Origin: Gammaproteobacteria bacterium
GTDB lineage: Bacteria; Pseudomonadota; Gammaproteobacteria; Chromatiales; Chromatiaceae
DNA length: 53,675 nucleotides
NCBI GenBank assembly: GCA_024275295.1
Contig: JAJRZI010000030.1
Location: 1-53,675, forward strand
Direction: 5' to 3'
Both the position numbers and the translations under genes were made by a program. This document shows, one piece after another, positions 22,488 to 31,906 of the stretch. The notes below the pieces were generated by a model, which was not told the DNA's origin, searched no databases, and saw only the letters and a list, made by a program, of their open reading frames with translations. Within the stretch, counting starts at the first letter, position 1. Every line of letters begins with the position of its first letter.

Positions 22488-25400
22488 CTCATCGGTCTGC
22501 AAGTGGCCGCTCCCACCGGTTATAACGACGTGGCCTATACGCATTTAAGCGTAAACAACGTCAACAGCGCGCCCCAGATCACCCTCACAACACCGAACGT
22601 CAGTGTCGTCATCCCGCATGACGGCACGAGCACTTTTGACGTAACCGCAACTGATGCGGACTCCGATCCCATCACCTACGTCTGGGATCTGGATGGTAAC
22701 CCGGTGGGGAACGGTAACACCTACATCTACAATGCCATTCTGGCGGATGCAGGCGAACATATGGTCACCGTAACCATCTCTGATGGCTCCAACCTGAGTC
22801 CGGATACCCGCCACACCTGGCGAATGACAGTCAGCGCCCCGGATAATGACAATGACGGCTATCCCAGCAACGTAGACTGTAACGACAGCAATCCAGATAT
22901 TAATCCAGGACAAACTGAGGTCTACCATAACGGACTGGACGATGACTGTGACCCCGCAACCCCTGATGACCCGGATGCAGACAATGACGGCTATGACTAC
23001 ACCATCGATTGCGATGAAAGCAATGCCGCCATCAACCCCGGTGCAACAGAGATATGCAATCTTGTGGATGATAACTGCGACGGCAGCATCGACGAGGGCT
23101 TTGACGTCGATAATGACGGTGTAACCTCCTGCGGCGGCGACTGCAACGACAACGATGCCAACATCTATCCGGCCGCAACAGAGATATGCAACCTCGTAGA
23201 CGACAACTGCAATGGCACCGTTGACGAAAACTTCGATATTGACGGCGATGGTGTCACCTCCTGCGGCGGTGACTGTGACGACGGGGACAACAATAACTAC
23301 CCAGGTAACACGGAAGTCTGCGACCTGCAGGACAACAATTGCGACAGCACGATTGACGAAGGCTTTGATGCAGACAGCGACGGCTTCAGCCAGTGCGCCC
23401 TGCCTATTCCGGATTGTGATGACAACAATGCCAACAGCTACCCCGGAGCACCGGAGATCTGTGACAGCCAGGACAACAACTGTAACGGAAGCGTTGATGA
23501 AGGGGTCAACGCCGACAATGATGGCGATGGCCAGACCGCATGTGGAGGCGATTGTGACGATAGTGATCCACTCAATTTCAGTGGCAATCCTGAGGTCTGC
23601 GACAACCAGGATAATAACTGTGACTATGCCGTTGACGAAGGATTCGACGTAGACGGCGACGGCATCTCCATTTGCGCCCTACCCACAGCAGACTGTGATG
23701 ATGCGGACAACAACAACTACCCGGGCAATACGGAAGTCTGTGATCTGCAAGACAACAACTGTGACGGGGTAGTCGATGAAAACTTCGATCTGGATGGTGA
23801 CAGCTACAGTGTATGCGCCGTGCCGCTACCAGACTGTGACGACTCCGAACCCAACAACTACCCGGGCAATACAGAAATCTGTGATCTGATCGACAACAAC
23901 TGCGATGGCACCATCGACGAGAGTTTCGATGCAGATGGCGATGGATTCAGTCTCTGCTCAACCCCGACCCCGGATTGCGATGACAGCAACCCCGGCGTCT
24001 ATCCGGGTCGGGTCGAGGTATTCCATAACGGAATAGATGACGATTGTGACGCCGCCACCAGTGACGACTACGCCAACACCTTCATCATCGTCACAGACGA
24101 CAATGGGCGCATCTACTATGCCCAGAGCAATGGCGATGGCAGTTGGTCCAACTATCGCCAGATAGCCCAGTTGAGCGGATACATCCGCGGCGTAGCGATT
24201 GCCGATTATGACAATGACGGTGATCTGGACTTTACCGTTGGCAGTCCATCCGGTCACACCATGAGCTTCTACCTCTTTATCAACGATGGCACAGATAACT
24301 TCAGCAACGCCGGAATCGTAGGCACCGGCAGCAACGCCAACAGTTACCAGATGGACATGACCGCTGGTGACTTCAACCATGACGGCAATATGGATTTTCT
24401 TGGCAACTCCAACTGGAAGTACCTCCATAAGGCGATGGGCGACGGCCATGGGAACTTTACGATAACCACCATTGATCTGACTATCGGTAACGGTCGGGGA
24501 ATGGATACCGCAGATTTCGACCATGATGGCCACCTCGATTATGTGCGCGCCACCTATTCCAGTGGGCAGATCATCCTATTCCGGGGTGACGGCAGCGGCG
24601 GCTTTATCAACTCCGGCGTGGTCGGTGACCCCGGAATCGACCCCTATGGCGTAACCGCAGGCGACTTTAATAACGATGGCCACCCAGATGTAATCGCCAA
24701 CTATGGCAGTAACGGTGATGCCTATTTCTACGCAGGCAATGGGGATGGCACCTTTGTAGCCGGGGTCTATGTCGGCTCTATAGACTTCAACAACCAGGGT
24801 GCCTACGACAACTACGACTTCAACCGGGACGGCAACCAGGATCTGGTGGCATCCACGTATAGTAGCCGTAAAATCTACTACTATCCGGGCAACGGCGACG
24901 GCACCTTTGGGACAGCGGTTCTAATCAACCCCTCCAACACCCCGGGTAATATCTTGGGTATCTCAGCCCCCCCCGGAGCACCGCCTGTCGGCGACCCCAT
25001 TCCATGGATCACCCCTGTTCCCTATACCGGAAACAAGGGGGATACGGTAAACCTGAGCGGTGAATTTTCTACCGATGACGGCAATATCATGGACTACAGC
25101 TGGAATTTTGGTGATGGCAACACCGCTACCGGCATGAACGTATCCCACGCCTTCCCTAATCTAGAGGATAACTATACCGTCACCCTGCAGGTAACCGATA
25201 ATGATGGCAGGATAGCCATCAGCAGTGGACGGGTGACACTGCTCGGCGATACGCCGGTGGCAGATGCGGGTGGCCCCTACACCTTCGGTGAAGACTTTGC
25301 TGTCGCCGGCATCTATAGCGTGCCATTAGATGGCAGTGCCTCTTCAGACGATGGAGCAAATCCACTACAGTTTGATTGGGATCTGGGCAACGGCCTTAAC

Positions 25401-28400
25401 GAAACCTTTGACTCACCTGATCTGCACCCTGGCTTGTGGGCATCCAGCGGCGCAACCATAAGTAGCGGTGAAGCAGTGGTTACCGGCGCCTATGGCTGGA
25501 ATAATCGCTACCTGGTAACCAATCAGCAGTACCAGCGTGTGGCAGGCGCCTCCTTTACCGGTCGTGTTGGCACGGCCAGTGCTACAGACATGATGTGGGG
25601 ACTCAAGAACACCGGTAACAACTACCACTATAACCAGTACCCCTACGCCATCCATTTCGCCAACAACGGCTGGATCTATATCTATGAAGATGGCTACAGT
25701 CGAGGCAACAAGGTCACTTATACAAGAGGGCAATCCTACGATCTGCGTATCGACCTTAAAGACGGCCTTGGCGCAACCTATTACTACCGTCTGACCGGCG
25801 CGCCGGACTGGACACTGCTCTACGACTCCAGCCACTCTACCCTCTCAACCTTCCGCTTGGGGGCTGTGGTTTACCAAACAGCTATCCATCTGGATAATTT
25901 TACTGCCCCAAGCCAGACCTCATCAGAAGAGCTGCCAAATGCAACCTATCCAGAGGGGGCTTACAATATCTCCCTGGCGGTTACCGATGTAGTTGGGCAG
26001 AGCGACAATGACAGCACCACGGTAAGCCTCACCCATGGCGCTCCACCAGTGGCACACCCTGGCGGCCCCTATACCCCGGGTGAGGCGCAGGCCAGCTGTG
26101 GTAACTACACCGTGGCCTTCAATGGCAGCAGCTCCAGTGATGATTCCGGCCGTATCTATCGTTATGACTGGGATTTTGGTGATGGCACCACAGGGAATGG
26201 TGAAACCCCCAGCCACACCTATGCAGCCGGTGGCCCGGTACCCAGTAACTACACAGCAACCCTGGTCGTTACTGACCATGCCCTGCAACAGAATATGATA
26301 ACCACCACTGCCTCAGTAACCCCAACCCCTGGGGCTCCACCTGTTGCCGATGCTGGCGGTGATTACAACGTGGATGAAAGCGCTGCAAACGCCGGCCTGT
26401 GGACGGTAAATTTCAACGGCAACAGCAGCAGTGACGACACCGGGCTGTGTGATTTTGCCTGGACCTTCGGTGACGGAGGAACCGCTACCGGGGCCACGCC
26501 CAGCCATCAGTACAGTGCTGCAGGTGACTATTCGGCCAGCCTGACCGCGCGCGACCATGCCCTGCAAAGCCATCAGATCAACTTTACCGTGCACGTAACG
26601 GTCAACGATCCTCCGGTAGCAGACGATGGCGGGCCCTATACCGTTGATGAGGGGGCTGCCCAAGGGGGACAATGGACTGTAGGCTTCGATGCCGGCAGCT
26701 CTACCGATGACAACGGGATCTGGAAATACGAGTGGGATTTTGGCGATGGAAGCAACGGTACAGGTGCAGCACCAACCCATATCTACACGGTTCCAGGCAC
26801 CTATGATGTCACCCTGACCATTACTGACAATGGCCGCCAGACCAATAGCACAACCACTCAGGTTACAGTAGGGCTCAACAACCCACCCGTTGCGGATGCA
26901 GGACCGAACCATATTACCGAGGTAGGACTGCCGGTAACCCTGGACGCATCAGGATCCACGGATGACTTTGGTATCTACTCCTTCAACTGGAACTTTGATG
27001 TAACTGAAAAGTGGGCTCACAGCGGAGCCAGTATGATCAGCAATACCGCACTGGTTACTGGCGCTGGAAACTGGGGCAACCGCTACCTGGTCTCCCTGGA
27101 CACCTTCCCACGCGTAGCCGGTGAATCCTATACCGGGCGCGTTGGGACTGCTGCCGGAAGCATCCATATGATGTGGGGGCTCAAAAATGACAGCAGTAAC
27201 TACCACTACAACCAGTTCCCTCATGCGATCTACTTCCATGATAACAGCTGGATATACATCTACGAGAATGGTTCCAGCAGGGGGAACAAGGTCACCTATA
27301 CCAAGGGCGAGGCATACGATGTCCGCATCGATGTAAAGGCTGTCGGAGCAACCTACTACTACCGCCTGGCAGGCACTGGCAGTTGGATCCTGATCTATGA
27401 CAGCAGTTATGCCTCCAACTCTCCACTTCGTATCGGGGCAACCGTCCACACAGGGGGATTTGAATTTTCAGACTTCGTGACCCCCACCGGGGTTATACCC
27501 TTGATCTTTGAATCAGGCGCCACACGGGCAGTGGTTGATACAACCTACCTGGCTCCTGGGGTTTACAACCCAACGGTAACGGTCACCGACAATGCCTTGC
27601 AGACCGATACGGACAGCACCACGATAACGGTGCTACTCGGTGATCCACCTGTAGCCAACACAGGCGGCCCCTACAGCACCAATGAGGACATCCCTACCCG
27701 CTTTAACGGCCGTGGTTCCTCGGATGATTTTGGCATCAAAACCTATACCTGGGATTTTGGTGACGGCTCTGCCACGCTAACATCTCGCAATCCTTGGGCC
27801 GATCACCGTTATACGGTTGCAGGAGGTTACACCGCCACCCTGACCGTTACCGATTTTGCAGGTCAAACCAACACCAAGAGCACCAGCGTAGCCGTAAGCC
27901 CCGACCCAGTGGTGACTGCGGTACCCTGGCGCTTCTCGGGTGGGATCGAGGTGCCCCACGACAGCTGGAGCGGCAAAGAGGCCACCCTAAAGGCAGTAGC
28001 CTGGTCACTGCACGAACCCCTAACCTACACCTTGGATTTTGGCGATGGCTCAGCCCCCGTCTCCGGCACCGTCAGCAATAAACGCTTTATCCAGACCAAG
28101 CACACCTATACCGGCGTCAATGGTCAACCCTTTATTGCCACCATCACCATAACTGATGCAAATAGCGTAACCGTAAGTGACAACTATCTGCTACGCCTAC
28201 GAGCCAGGTCACTGGACATCGAGACCAATATCGCCATCGACAACGGGCTCTGGTACCTGCATGGACAGCAGTCACGCAGTGAAACCAACGGCTTTCTCTA
28301 TGGAGAGTGGTCTTATAGCGGCTACACCGCAAGCTCGACGGCCTCGGCCACTCAGGCCTTCGAGATCAACGGTCATCTAGAGTTGGGTGATGTACGTGAA

Positions 28401-31400
28401 AACCCCTATGTGGAGACCGTGAGCCGAGGCCTGCACTCCATGTACACCAAGCTTTCCACTACCGGCATATCACCGCAGACCTATGGAGACCCCGACAGCA
28501 ATGGTAACCACATCGGTATCGGCGTAAACAGCGGGCGCTCTCCCTATGAAGGCGGCATGGTCATGGACGCCATTGCAAGCTCCGGCTCTCCCACTACTTT
28601 TGCTGATACCGGGGTGTCCAACGTAAGAAACCGCACCTACCAGGAGATTGCCCAGGATATGATCGATCAATATGCCTGGGGGCAGGATGATGACTCCCGT
28701 ACAGGTGCATGGCGTTATGGCTGGAATCAGTGGCCGGATAACTCCGCTGCCCAGTGGGGTGCTATTGGGGTATTGGCGCTGAAACATGTTTTCAACCTGG
28801 ATATGCCCCAGTGGGTAAAGGATCGCAACAATGTCTGGCTGAACTACAGCTTCAGCGGTGCAGGCTTCGGCTACACCGGCCCCGGAACCGGCCAGGCACT
28901 GACCCCATCCGGTCTGGTTCAGATGCCCATGGATGATCTGGAGACCTCAGATCCCCGCTGGATCGCCTCCGAAAACACCATCACCAATAACTGGAACAGC
29001 TGGTATAAGGGGAACTGCAACTACTACGCACTCTTTGCCCTCACCAAGGCAATGCGTCTGGCACTGCCTGGCCCAGTGGTAAATCTCACCGGAACAGGCA
29101 CATACAACGGACTGGACTGGTTCAACGACCCCATATCCGGCATTGCCCGTACGCTGATCGATGACAATTTTGCGACCAGCAACGGATCATTTGCTGGTAT
29201 CTGCGGCCATGCAAGGGGTAATCTGGCCAATGCCTGGGGCGTCATCATGCTCACCCCCACCCTGTTTGTACAGCCACCTGTGGCCGATACAGGTGATGAT
29301 CGGGTATGGGGGGTGGATGTGCCTATCACCTTTGATAGATCAGGATCATTCCATCTGGATCCATTCCGCAGCATCGTTAAATATGAATGGGATCTGGACG
29401 GTGACGGAAGCTACGACACCTCTGGCAGCAGCCCGACAGCCGCCTACACCTACACCGCAGCAAACTGCCCGGGTAGCGTGCTGCCCTGCAATATCACGGT
29501 AAGACTACGGGTAACAGATAATAATGACCCGGCACGGAGTGACACGGATACGCTCACGCTGATTGTAGCCGTACCGCCACATCCCCCGGTAGCCGATGCC
29601 GATGGCCCATACAGCTGTACTGCAGGAATCCCCTGCACCCTGGATGGCTCCAGTTCATTTGATATCGACCCCACCGACTTCATCACCGAATGGCAGTGGG
29701 ATCTGGACAACGACGGCCAGTTTGACGATGCCACCGGCAAGCAGCCTGTGGTGGTCTTTCCCACAGCTACCACAGCCCCACTGAATATCGGACTGCGGGT
29801 ACTGGACAATGCCGTAATGCACCCTCAGGGGCAGAAACTGGAAGACTTCGACTTTACCTCCGCAACCGTACTGGCCAACAATCCGCCTGTTGCAGATGCC
29901 AATGGCCCCTACACGGTCAATGAAGGTGCCAGCATCACCCTGGATGGCAGCGCCTCCAGTGATCCGGATAGCAACCCCATCACCTACGCCTGGGATCTGG
30001 ATAACGACGGCCAGTTTGATGATGCCACCGGCCCTACTCCAACCTTTGATGCGGCCACGCTGGATGACGGAACCTACACCATCGGCCTCAAGGTCAGTGA
30101 TTCCCTGCTGGAGGATACGATTACCACCACGGTAACCGTAACCAACGTGGCACCCGCAGTAAATGCAGGAGCCGATACCACAATCAACGAGGGAGACACC
30201 TTTACCCGGAGTAGCTCATTCACCGATCCGGGCAGCAATGACAGCTGGACCGCCACCGTAAACTATGGCGATGGCACCGGCGACCAGCCCCTTGCCCTGA
30301 ACCCGGACAAGAGCTTCAACCTGAGCCACACCTCCCCCGACAATGGGGTCTTCACTGTAACCGTCACCGTTACCGATGATGACGGTGGCTCCGGTAGCGA
30401 CAGCCTGACCCTGACGGTAGGCAATGTCACACCCGTCGTGGGCGCAGGGGCAGATGCCACTATTGATGAAGGCAATACCTTTACCCGGAGCGGCTCATTC
30501 ACCGACCCAGGCAACGACAGCTGGATCGCCACCGTCGACTATGGCGATGGCACCGGCGACCAGCCCCTTGCCCTGAACCCGGACAAGAGCTTCAACCTGA
30601 ACCACACCTTACCCAACAATGGGGTCTTCACTGTAACCATCACCGTTACCGATGATGACGGCGGCTCCGGTAGCGACAGCCTGATCCTGACGGTAAACGA
30701 CCTGAAACCGACTGCCGCCCTGAGTGGCGACACCCCGCTCAATGAAGGTCAGGCAGGCAACTACGACGCCAGCGGCTCCAGCTCCAGCCCGGATGCCATC
30801 ATCGGTTATGAGTGGGACTGGAGCTACGACGGCAGCCTCTTCCAGCCTTCGGGGGATATCGGTGCAACACAGCCCCATACCTGGATGGACAATGGGATCT
30901 ATACCGTGGCCGTACGGGTCACCGACGATGACGGCAGCACGGACATTGCCACCCTTGTGGTCAATGTCAATGGCGTCGGCCCAGTGGCTCAACTCAGCGG
31001 GAATATAACACTCGATGAAGGTCAGACAGGCAACTATGACGCCAGCGGTTCATTCTCAAACCCTGGCAGTATCGTCGGTTACGAGTGGGACTGGAACTAC
31101 AACGGGAGCAGCTTTAGTCCATCCGGCGACAGCGGTGCAATCAGGTCTCACACCTGGCTGGATAACGGCATCTATACCGTTGCCGTACGGGTCACCGACG
31201 ATGACGGCAGTACGGATATTGCCACCCTTGCTGTAACCGTAAATGATCTGGGGCCGACTGCCGTACTGAGCGGCAGCACCTCGCTCGACGCAGGTCAGGC
31301 CGGCAGCTATGACGCAAGCAGCTCCAGCTCCAGCCCGGATGCCATTATCAGCTACGAGTGGGACTGGAACTACAACGGCAGCAGCTTTAACCCATCCGGC

Positions 31401-31826
31401 GACAGTGGCACAACACAGACCCATGCCTGGGCAAGTGGTGGCAACTATACCGTTGCCGTGCGGGTAACCGATGACGACGGCAGCACCAGCATCGCAACCC
31501 TGCCGGTAACGGTGCAGGATCTCTCCATACCACCAACACCACCGATCGACGATCTGTATGCCCGTGCCAAGGACAGCAAACTCGATTTGGTATGGACACC
31601 CAAGTCCGGGGCAACAGGTTACAATGTCTATCGCAGCACTACCCTGGGAGGGCCATATACGCCCATAGCCACAAACCACCAGTGCGACTACTGTGCCTAT
31701 GCCGACTTTGGCCTGACCAACGGGACAACCTACTACTATGTAGTCACCTGGATCAGTGGCGGACTGGAGTCGGCCTACTCCAACGAGGCCTTTGCCACAC
31801 CACAGGCAAGGAGACGCAGACGCTAA
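22488..31826 (+). CDS. Giant multidomain surface protein, main body (MopE, FG-GAP, PKD, toroid, FN3)
   Basis: Continues in frame from the codon after the TGA; the first ORF start codon is near 22503, but no ribosome site supports separate translation. In order by DNA position: end of a PKD repeat; nine MopE-type Asp/Cys repeats (22841-24066); about five FG-GAP/VCBS-like repeats with DxDGDxD loops (24070-24960); PKD repeats (25000-28190), two of which contain an inserted about 165-residue module; an alpha/alpha-toroid-like region (28200-29270); further PKD repeats, five of them nearly identical (29275-31530); and a fibronectin type III domain (31540-31800). It ends in five Arg with no membrane anchor or PEP-CTERM tail. 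Such proteins are extracellular, calcium-binding, adhesive or structural. The real substrate is unknown. Confidence 0.85.
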   Translation, partial: LIGLQVAAPTGYNDVAYTHLSVNNVNSAPQITLTTPNVSVVIPHDGTSTFDVTATDADSDPITYVWDLDGNPVGNGNTYIYNAILADAGEHMVTVTISDGSNLSPDTRHTWRMTVSAPDNDNDGYPSNVDCNDSNPDINPGQTEVYHNGLDDDCDPATPDDPDADNDGYDYTIDCDESNAAINPGATEICNLVDDNCDGSIDEGFDVDNDGVTSCGGDCNDNDANIYPAATEICNLVDDNCNGTVDENFDIDGDGVTSCGGDCDDGDNNNYPGNTEVCDLQDNNCDSTIDEGFDADSDGFSQCALPIPDCDDNNANSYPGAPEICDSQDNNCNGSVDEGVNADNDGDGQTACGGDCDDSDPLNFSGNPEVCDNQDNNCDYAVDEGFDVDGDGISICALPTADCDDADNNNYPGNTEVCDLQDNNCDGVVDENFDLDGDSYSVCAVPLPDCDDSEPNNYPGNTEICDLIDNNCDGTIDESFDADGDGFSLCSTPTPDCDDSNPGVYPGRVEVFHNGIDDDCDAATSDDYANTFIIVTDDNGRIYYAQSNGDGSWSNYRQIAQLSGYIRGVAIADYDNDGDLDFTVGSPSGHTMSFYLFINDGTDNFSNAGIVGTGSNANSYQMDMTAGDFNHDGNMDFLGNSNWKYLHKAMGDGHGNFTITTIDLTIGNGRGMDTADFDHDGHLDYVRATYSSGQIILFRGDGSGGFINSGVVGDPGIDPYGVTAGDFNNDGHPDVIANYGSNGDAYFYAGNGDGTFVAGVYVGSIDFNNQGAYDNYDFNRDGNQDLVASTYSSRKIYYYPGNGDGTFGTAVLINPSNTPGNILGISAPPGAPPVGDPIPWITPVPYTGNKGDTVNLSGEFSTDDGNIMDYSWNFGDGNTATGMNVSHAFPNLEDNYTVTLQVTDNDGRIAISSGRVTLLGDTPVADAGGPYTFGEDFAVAGIYSVPLDGSASSDDGANPLQFDWDLGNGLNETFDSPDLHPGLWASSGATISSGEAVVTGAYGWNNRYLVTNQQYQRVAGASFTGRVGTASATDMMWGLKNTGNNYHYNQYPYAIHFANNGWIYIYEDGYSRGNKVTYTRGQSYDLRIDLKDGLGATYYYRLTGAPDWTLLYDSSHSTLSTFRLGAVVYQTAIHLDNFTAPSQTSSEELPNATYPEGAYNISLAVTDVVGQSDNDSTTVSLTHGAPPVAHPGGPYTPGEAQASCGNYTVAFNGSSSSDDSGRIYRYDWDFGDGTTGNGETPSHTYAAGGPVPSNYTATLVVTDHALQQNMITTTASVTPTPGAPPVADAGGDYNVDESAANAGLWTVNFNGNSSSDDTGLCDFAWTFGDGGTATGATPSHQYSAAGDYSASLTARDHALQSHQINFTVHVTVNDPPVADDGGPYTVDEGAAQGGQWTVGFDAGSSTDDNGIWKYEWDFGDGSNGTGAAPTHIYTVPGTYDVTLTITDNGRQTNSTTTQVTVGLNNPPVADAGPNHITEVGLPVTLDASGSTDDFGIYSFNWNFDVTEKWAHSGASMISNTALVTGAGNWGNRYLVSLDTFPRVAGESYTGRVGTAAGSIHMMWGLKNDSSNYHYNQFPHAIYFHDNSWIYIYENGSSRGNKVTYTKGEAYDVRIDVKAVGATYYYRLAGTGSWILIYDSSYASNSPLRIGATVHTGGFEFSDFVTPTGVIPLIFESGATRAVVDTTYLAPGVYNPTVTVTDNALQTDTDSTTITVLLGDPPVANTGGPYSTNEDIPTRFNGRGSSDDFGIKTYTWDFGDGSATLTSRNPWADHRYTVAGGYTATLTVTDFAGQTNTKSTSVAVSPDPVVTAVPWRFSGGIEVPHDSWSGKEATLKAVAWSLHEPLTYTLDFGDGSAPVSGTVSNKRFIQTKHTYTGVNGQPFIATITITDANSVTVSDNYLLRLRARSLDIETNIAIDNGLWYLHGQQSRSETNGFLYGEWSYSGYTASSTASATQAFEINGHLELGDVRENPYVETVSRGLHSMYTKLSTTGISPQTYGDPDSNGNHIGIGVNSGRSPYEGGMVMDAIASSGSPTTFADTGVSNVRNRTYQEIAQDMIDQYAWGQDDDSRTGAWRYGWNQWPDNSAAQWGAIGVLALKHVFNLDMPQWVKDRNNVWLNYSFSGAGFGYTGPGTGQALTPSGLVQMPMDDLETSDPRWIASENTITNNWNSWYKGNCNYYALFALTKAMRLALPGPVVNLTGTGTYNGLDWFNDPISGIARTLIDDNFATSNGSFAGICGHARGNLANAWGVIMLTPTLFVQPPVADTGDDRVWGVDVPITFDRSGSFHLDPFRSIVKYEWDLDGDGSYDTSGSSPTAAYTYTAANCPGSVLPCNITVRLRVTDNNDPARSDTDTLTLIVAVPPHPPVADADGPYSCTAGIPCTLDGSSSFDIDPTDFITEWQWDLDNDGQFDDATGKQPVVVFPTATTAPLNIGLRVLDNAVMHPQGQKLEDFDFTSATVLANNPPVADANGPYTVNEGASITLDGSASSDPDSNPITYAWDLDNDGQFDDATGPTPTFDAATLDDGTYTIGLKVSDSLLEDTITTTVTVTNVAPAVNAGADTTINEGDTFTRSSSFTDPGSNDSWTATVNYGDGTGDQPLALNPDKSFNLSHTSPDNGVFTVTVTVTDDDGGSGSDSLTLTVGNVTPVVGAGADATIDEGNTFTRSGSFTDPGNDSWIATVDYGDGTGDQPLALNPDKSFNLNHTLPNNGVFTVTITVTDDDGGSGSDSLILTVNDLKPTAALSGDTPLNEGQAGNYDASGSSSSPDAIIGYEWDWSYDGSLFQPSGDIGATQPHTWMDNGIYTVAVRVTDDDGSTDIATLVVNVNGVGPVAQLSGNITLDEGQTGNYDASGSFSNPGSIVGYEWDWNYNGSSFSPSGDSGAIRSHTWLDNGIYTVAVRVTDDDGSTDIATLAVTVNDLGPTAVLSGSTSLDAGQAGSYDASSSSSSPDAIISYEWDWNYNGSSFNPSGDSGTTQTHAWASGGNYTVAVRVTDDDGSTSIATLPVTVQDLSIPPTPPIDDLYARAKDSKLDLVWTPKSGATGYNVYRSTTLGGPYTPIATNHQCDYCAYADFGLTNGTTYYYVVTWISGGLESAYSNEAFATPQARRRRR
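22841..24066 (+). repeat. Nine MopE-type Asp/Cys repeats within the giant gene
   Basis: Nine tandem protein repeats of about 45 residues share the pattern D-C-D-D-x(4)-Y-P-G-x-x-E-x-C-D-x(3)-D-N-N-C-D-G followed by a D-x-D-x-D-G loop. This is the putative metal-binding motif seen in MopE-like surface proteins. The Asp loops look like calcium sites, and the regular Cys would form disulfides. The first and last repeats lack the middle Cys and carry HNG instead, giving matched end caps. Confidence 0.88.
25411..25914 (+). repeat. Inserted lectin-like module, copy 1, inside a PKD domain
   Basis: About 165 residues with the marks GRVGTA, MMWGLKN, YHYNQ, WIYIYE and RGNKVTY lie between the two halves of a PKD repeat (FDWDLGNG before, YNISLAVTD after). 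A second copy at 27001-27486 sits in the same place of another PKD repeat. The fold may be a concanavalin-like beta sandwich, but this is inference. Confidence 0.7.
27001..27486 (+). repeat. Inserted lectin-like module, copy 2, inside a PKD domain
   Basis: Matches the module at 25411-25914 with the same order of marks (GRVGTA, MMWGLKN, YHYNQ, WIYIYE, RGNKVTY, YYYRL). It begins after the FNWNFD strand of its host PKD domain and ends before the YNPTVTVTD strand. DNA identity with copy 1 is high in the core and lower at the edges, so the duplication is old. Confidence 0.7.
28200..29270 (+). other. Alpha/alpha-toroid-like region of the giant protein
   Basis: This stretch of about 355 residues has no PKD features. 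It shows repeated helical segments that recall squalene-cyclase/prenyltransferase repeats: NGLWYLHGQQ, AAQWGAIGVLAL, NCNYYALFALTKAM and ANAWGVIML. The assignment is by appearance only. It may be a binding or catalytic domain held by flanking PKD repeats. Confidence 0.5.
30150..31520 (+). repeat. Near-identical tandem PKD repeats
   Basis: Two units (about 30150-30430 and 30440-30710) share a nearly identical block around GDGTGDQPLALNPDKSFNL. Three more (about 30711-30985, 30986-31250, 31251-31520) share blocks around EWDWNYNGSSF and VAVRVTDDDGS. The close DNA match suggests recent duplication and a region prone to copy-number change and misassembly. Confidence 0.85.
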
Positions 31827-31851
31827 TCCTTACCAAGCAGTGATTGAACCT

Positions 31852-31880
31852 CCGGGGTGGTGCGATTTCGCCCACCCCGG
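31852..31880 (+). terminator. Hairpin after the giant protein gene
   Basis: CCGGGGTGG pairs with CCACCCCGG, with an inner GCG/CGC around a short loop, 25 bases after the stop. It is followed by CAATCTATTTTA, only partly T-rich. Probably a terminator. Confidence 0.6.
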
Positions 31881-31906
31881 CAATCTATTTTAAAGACCGC
31901 CCTTCT

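Noticed and set aside
22841-24066. CRISPR-like regular repeats
   Set aside because: The periodic signal is protein-coding MopE repeats in one frame, without identical DNA repeats and unique spacers.
23958-27449. Several minus-strand frames of 120-200 residues inside the giant gene
   Set aside because: They arise from the biased Asp/Gly codons of the plus strand; the plus frame has clear domain repeats.
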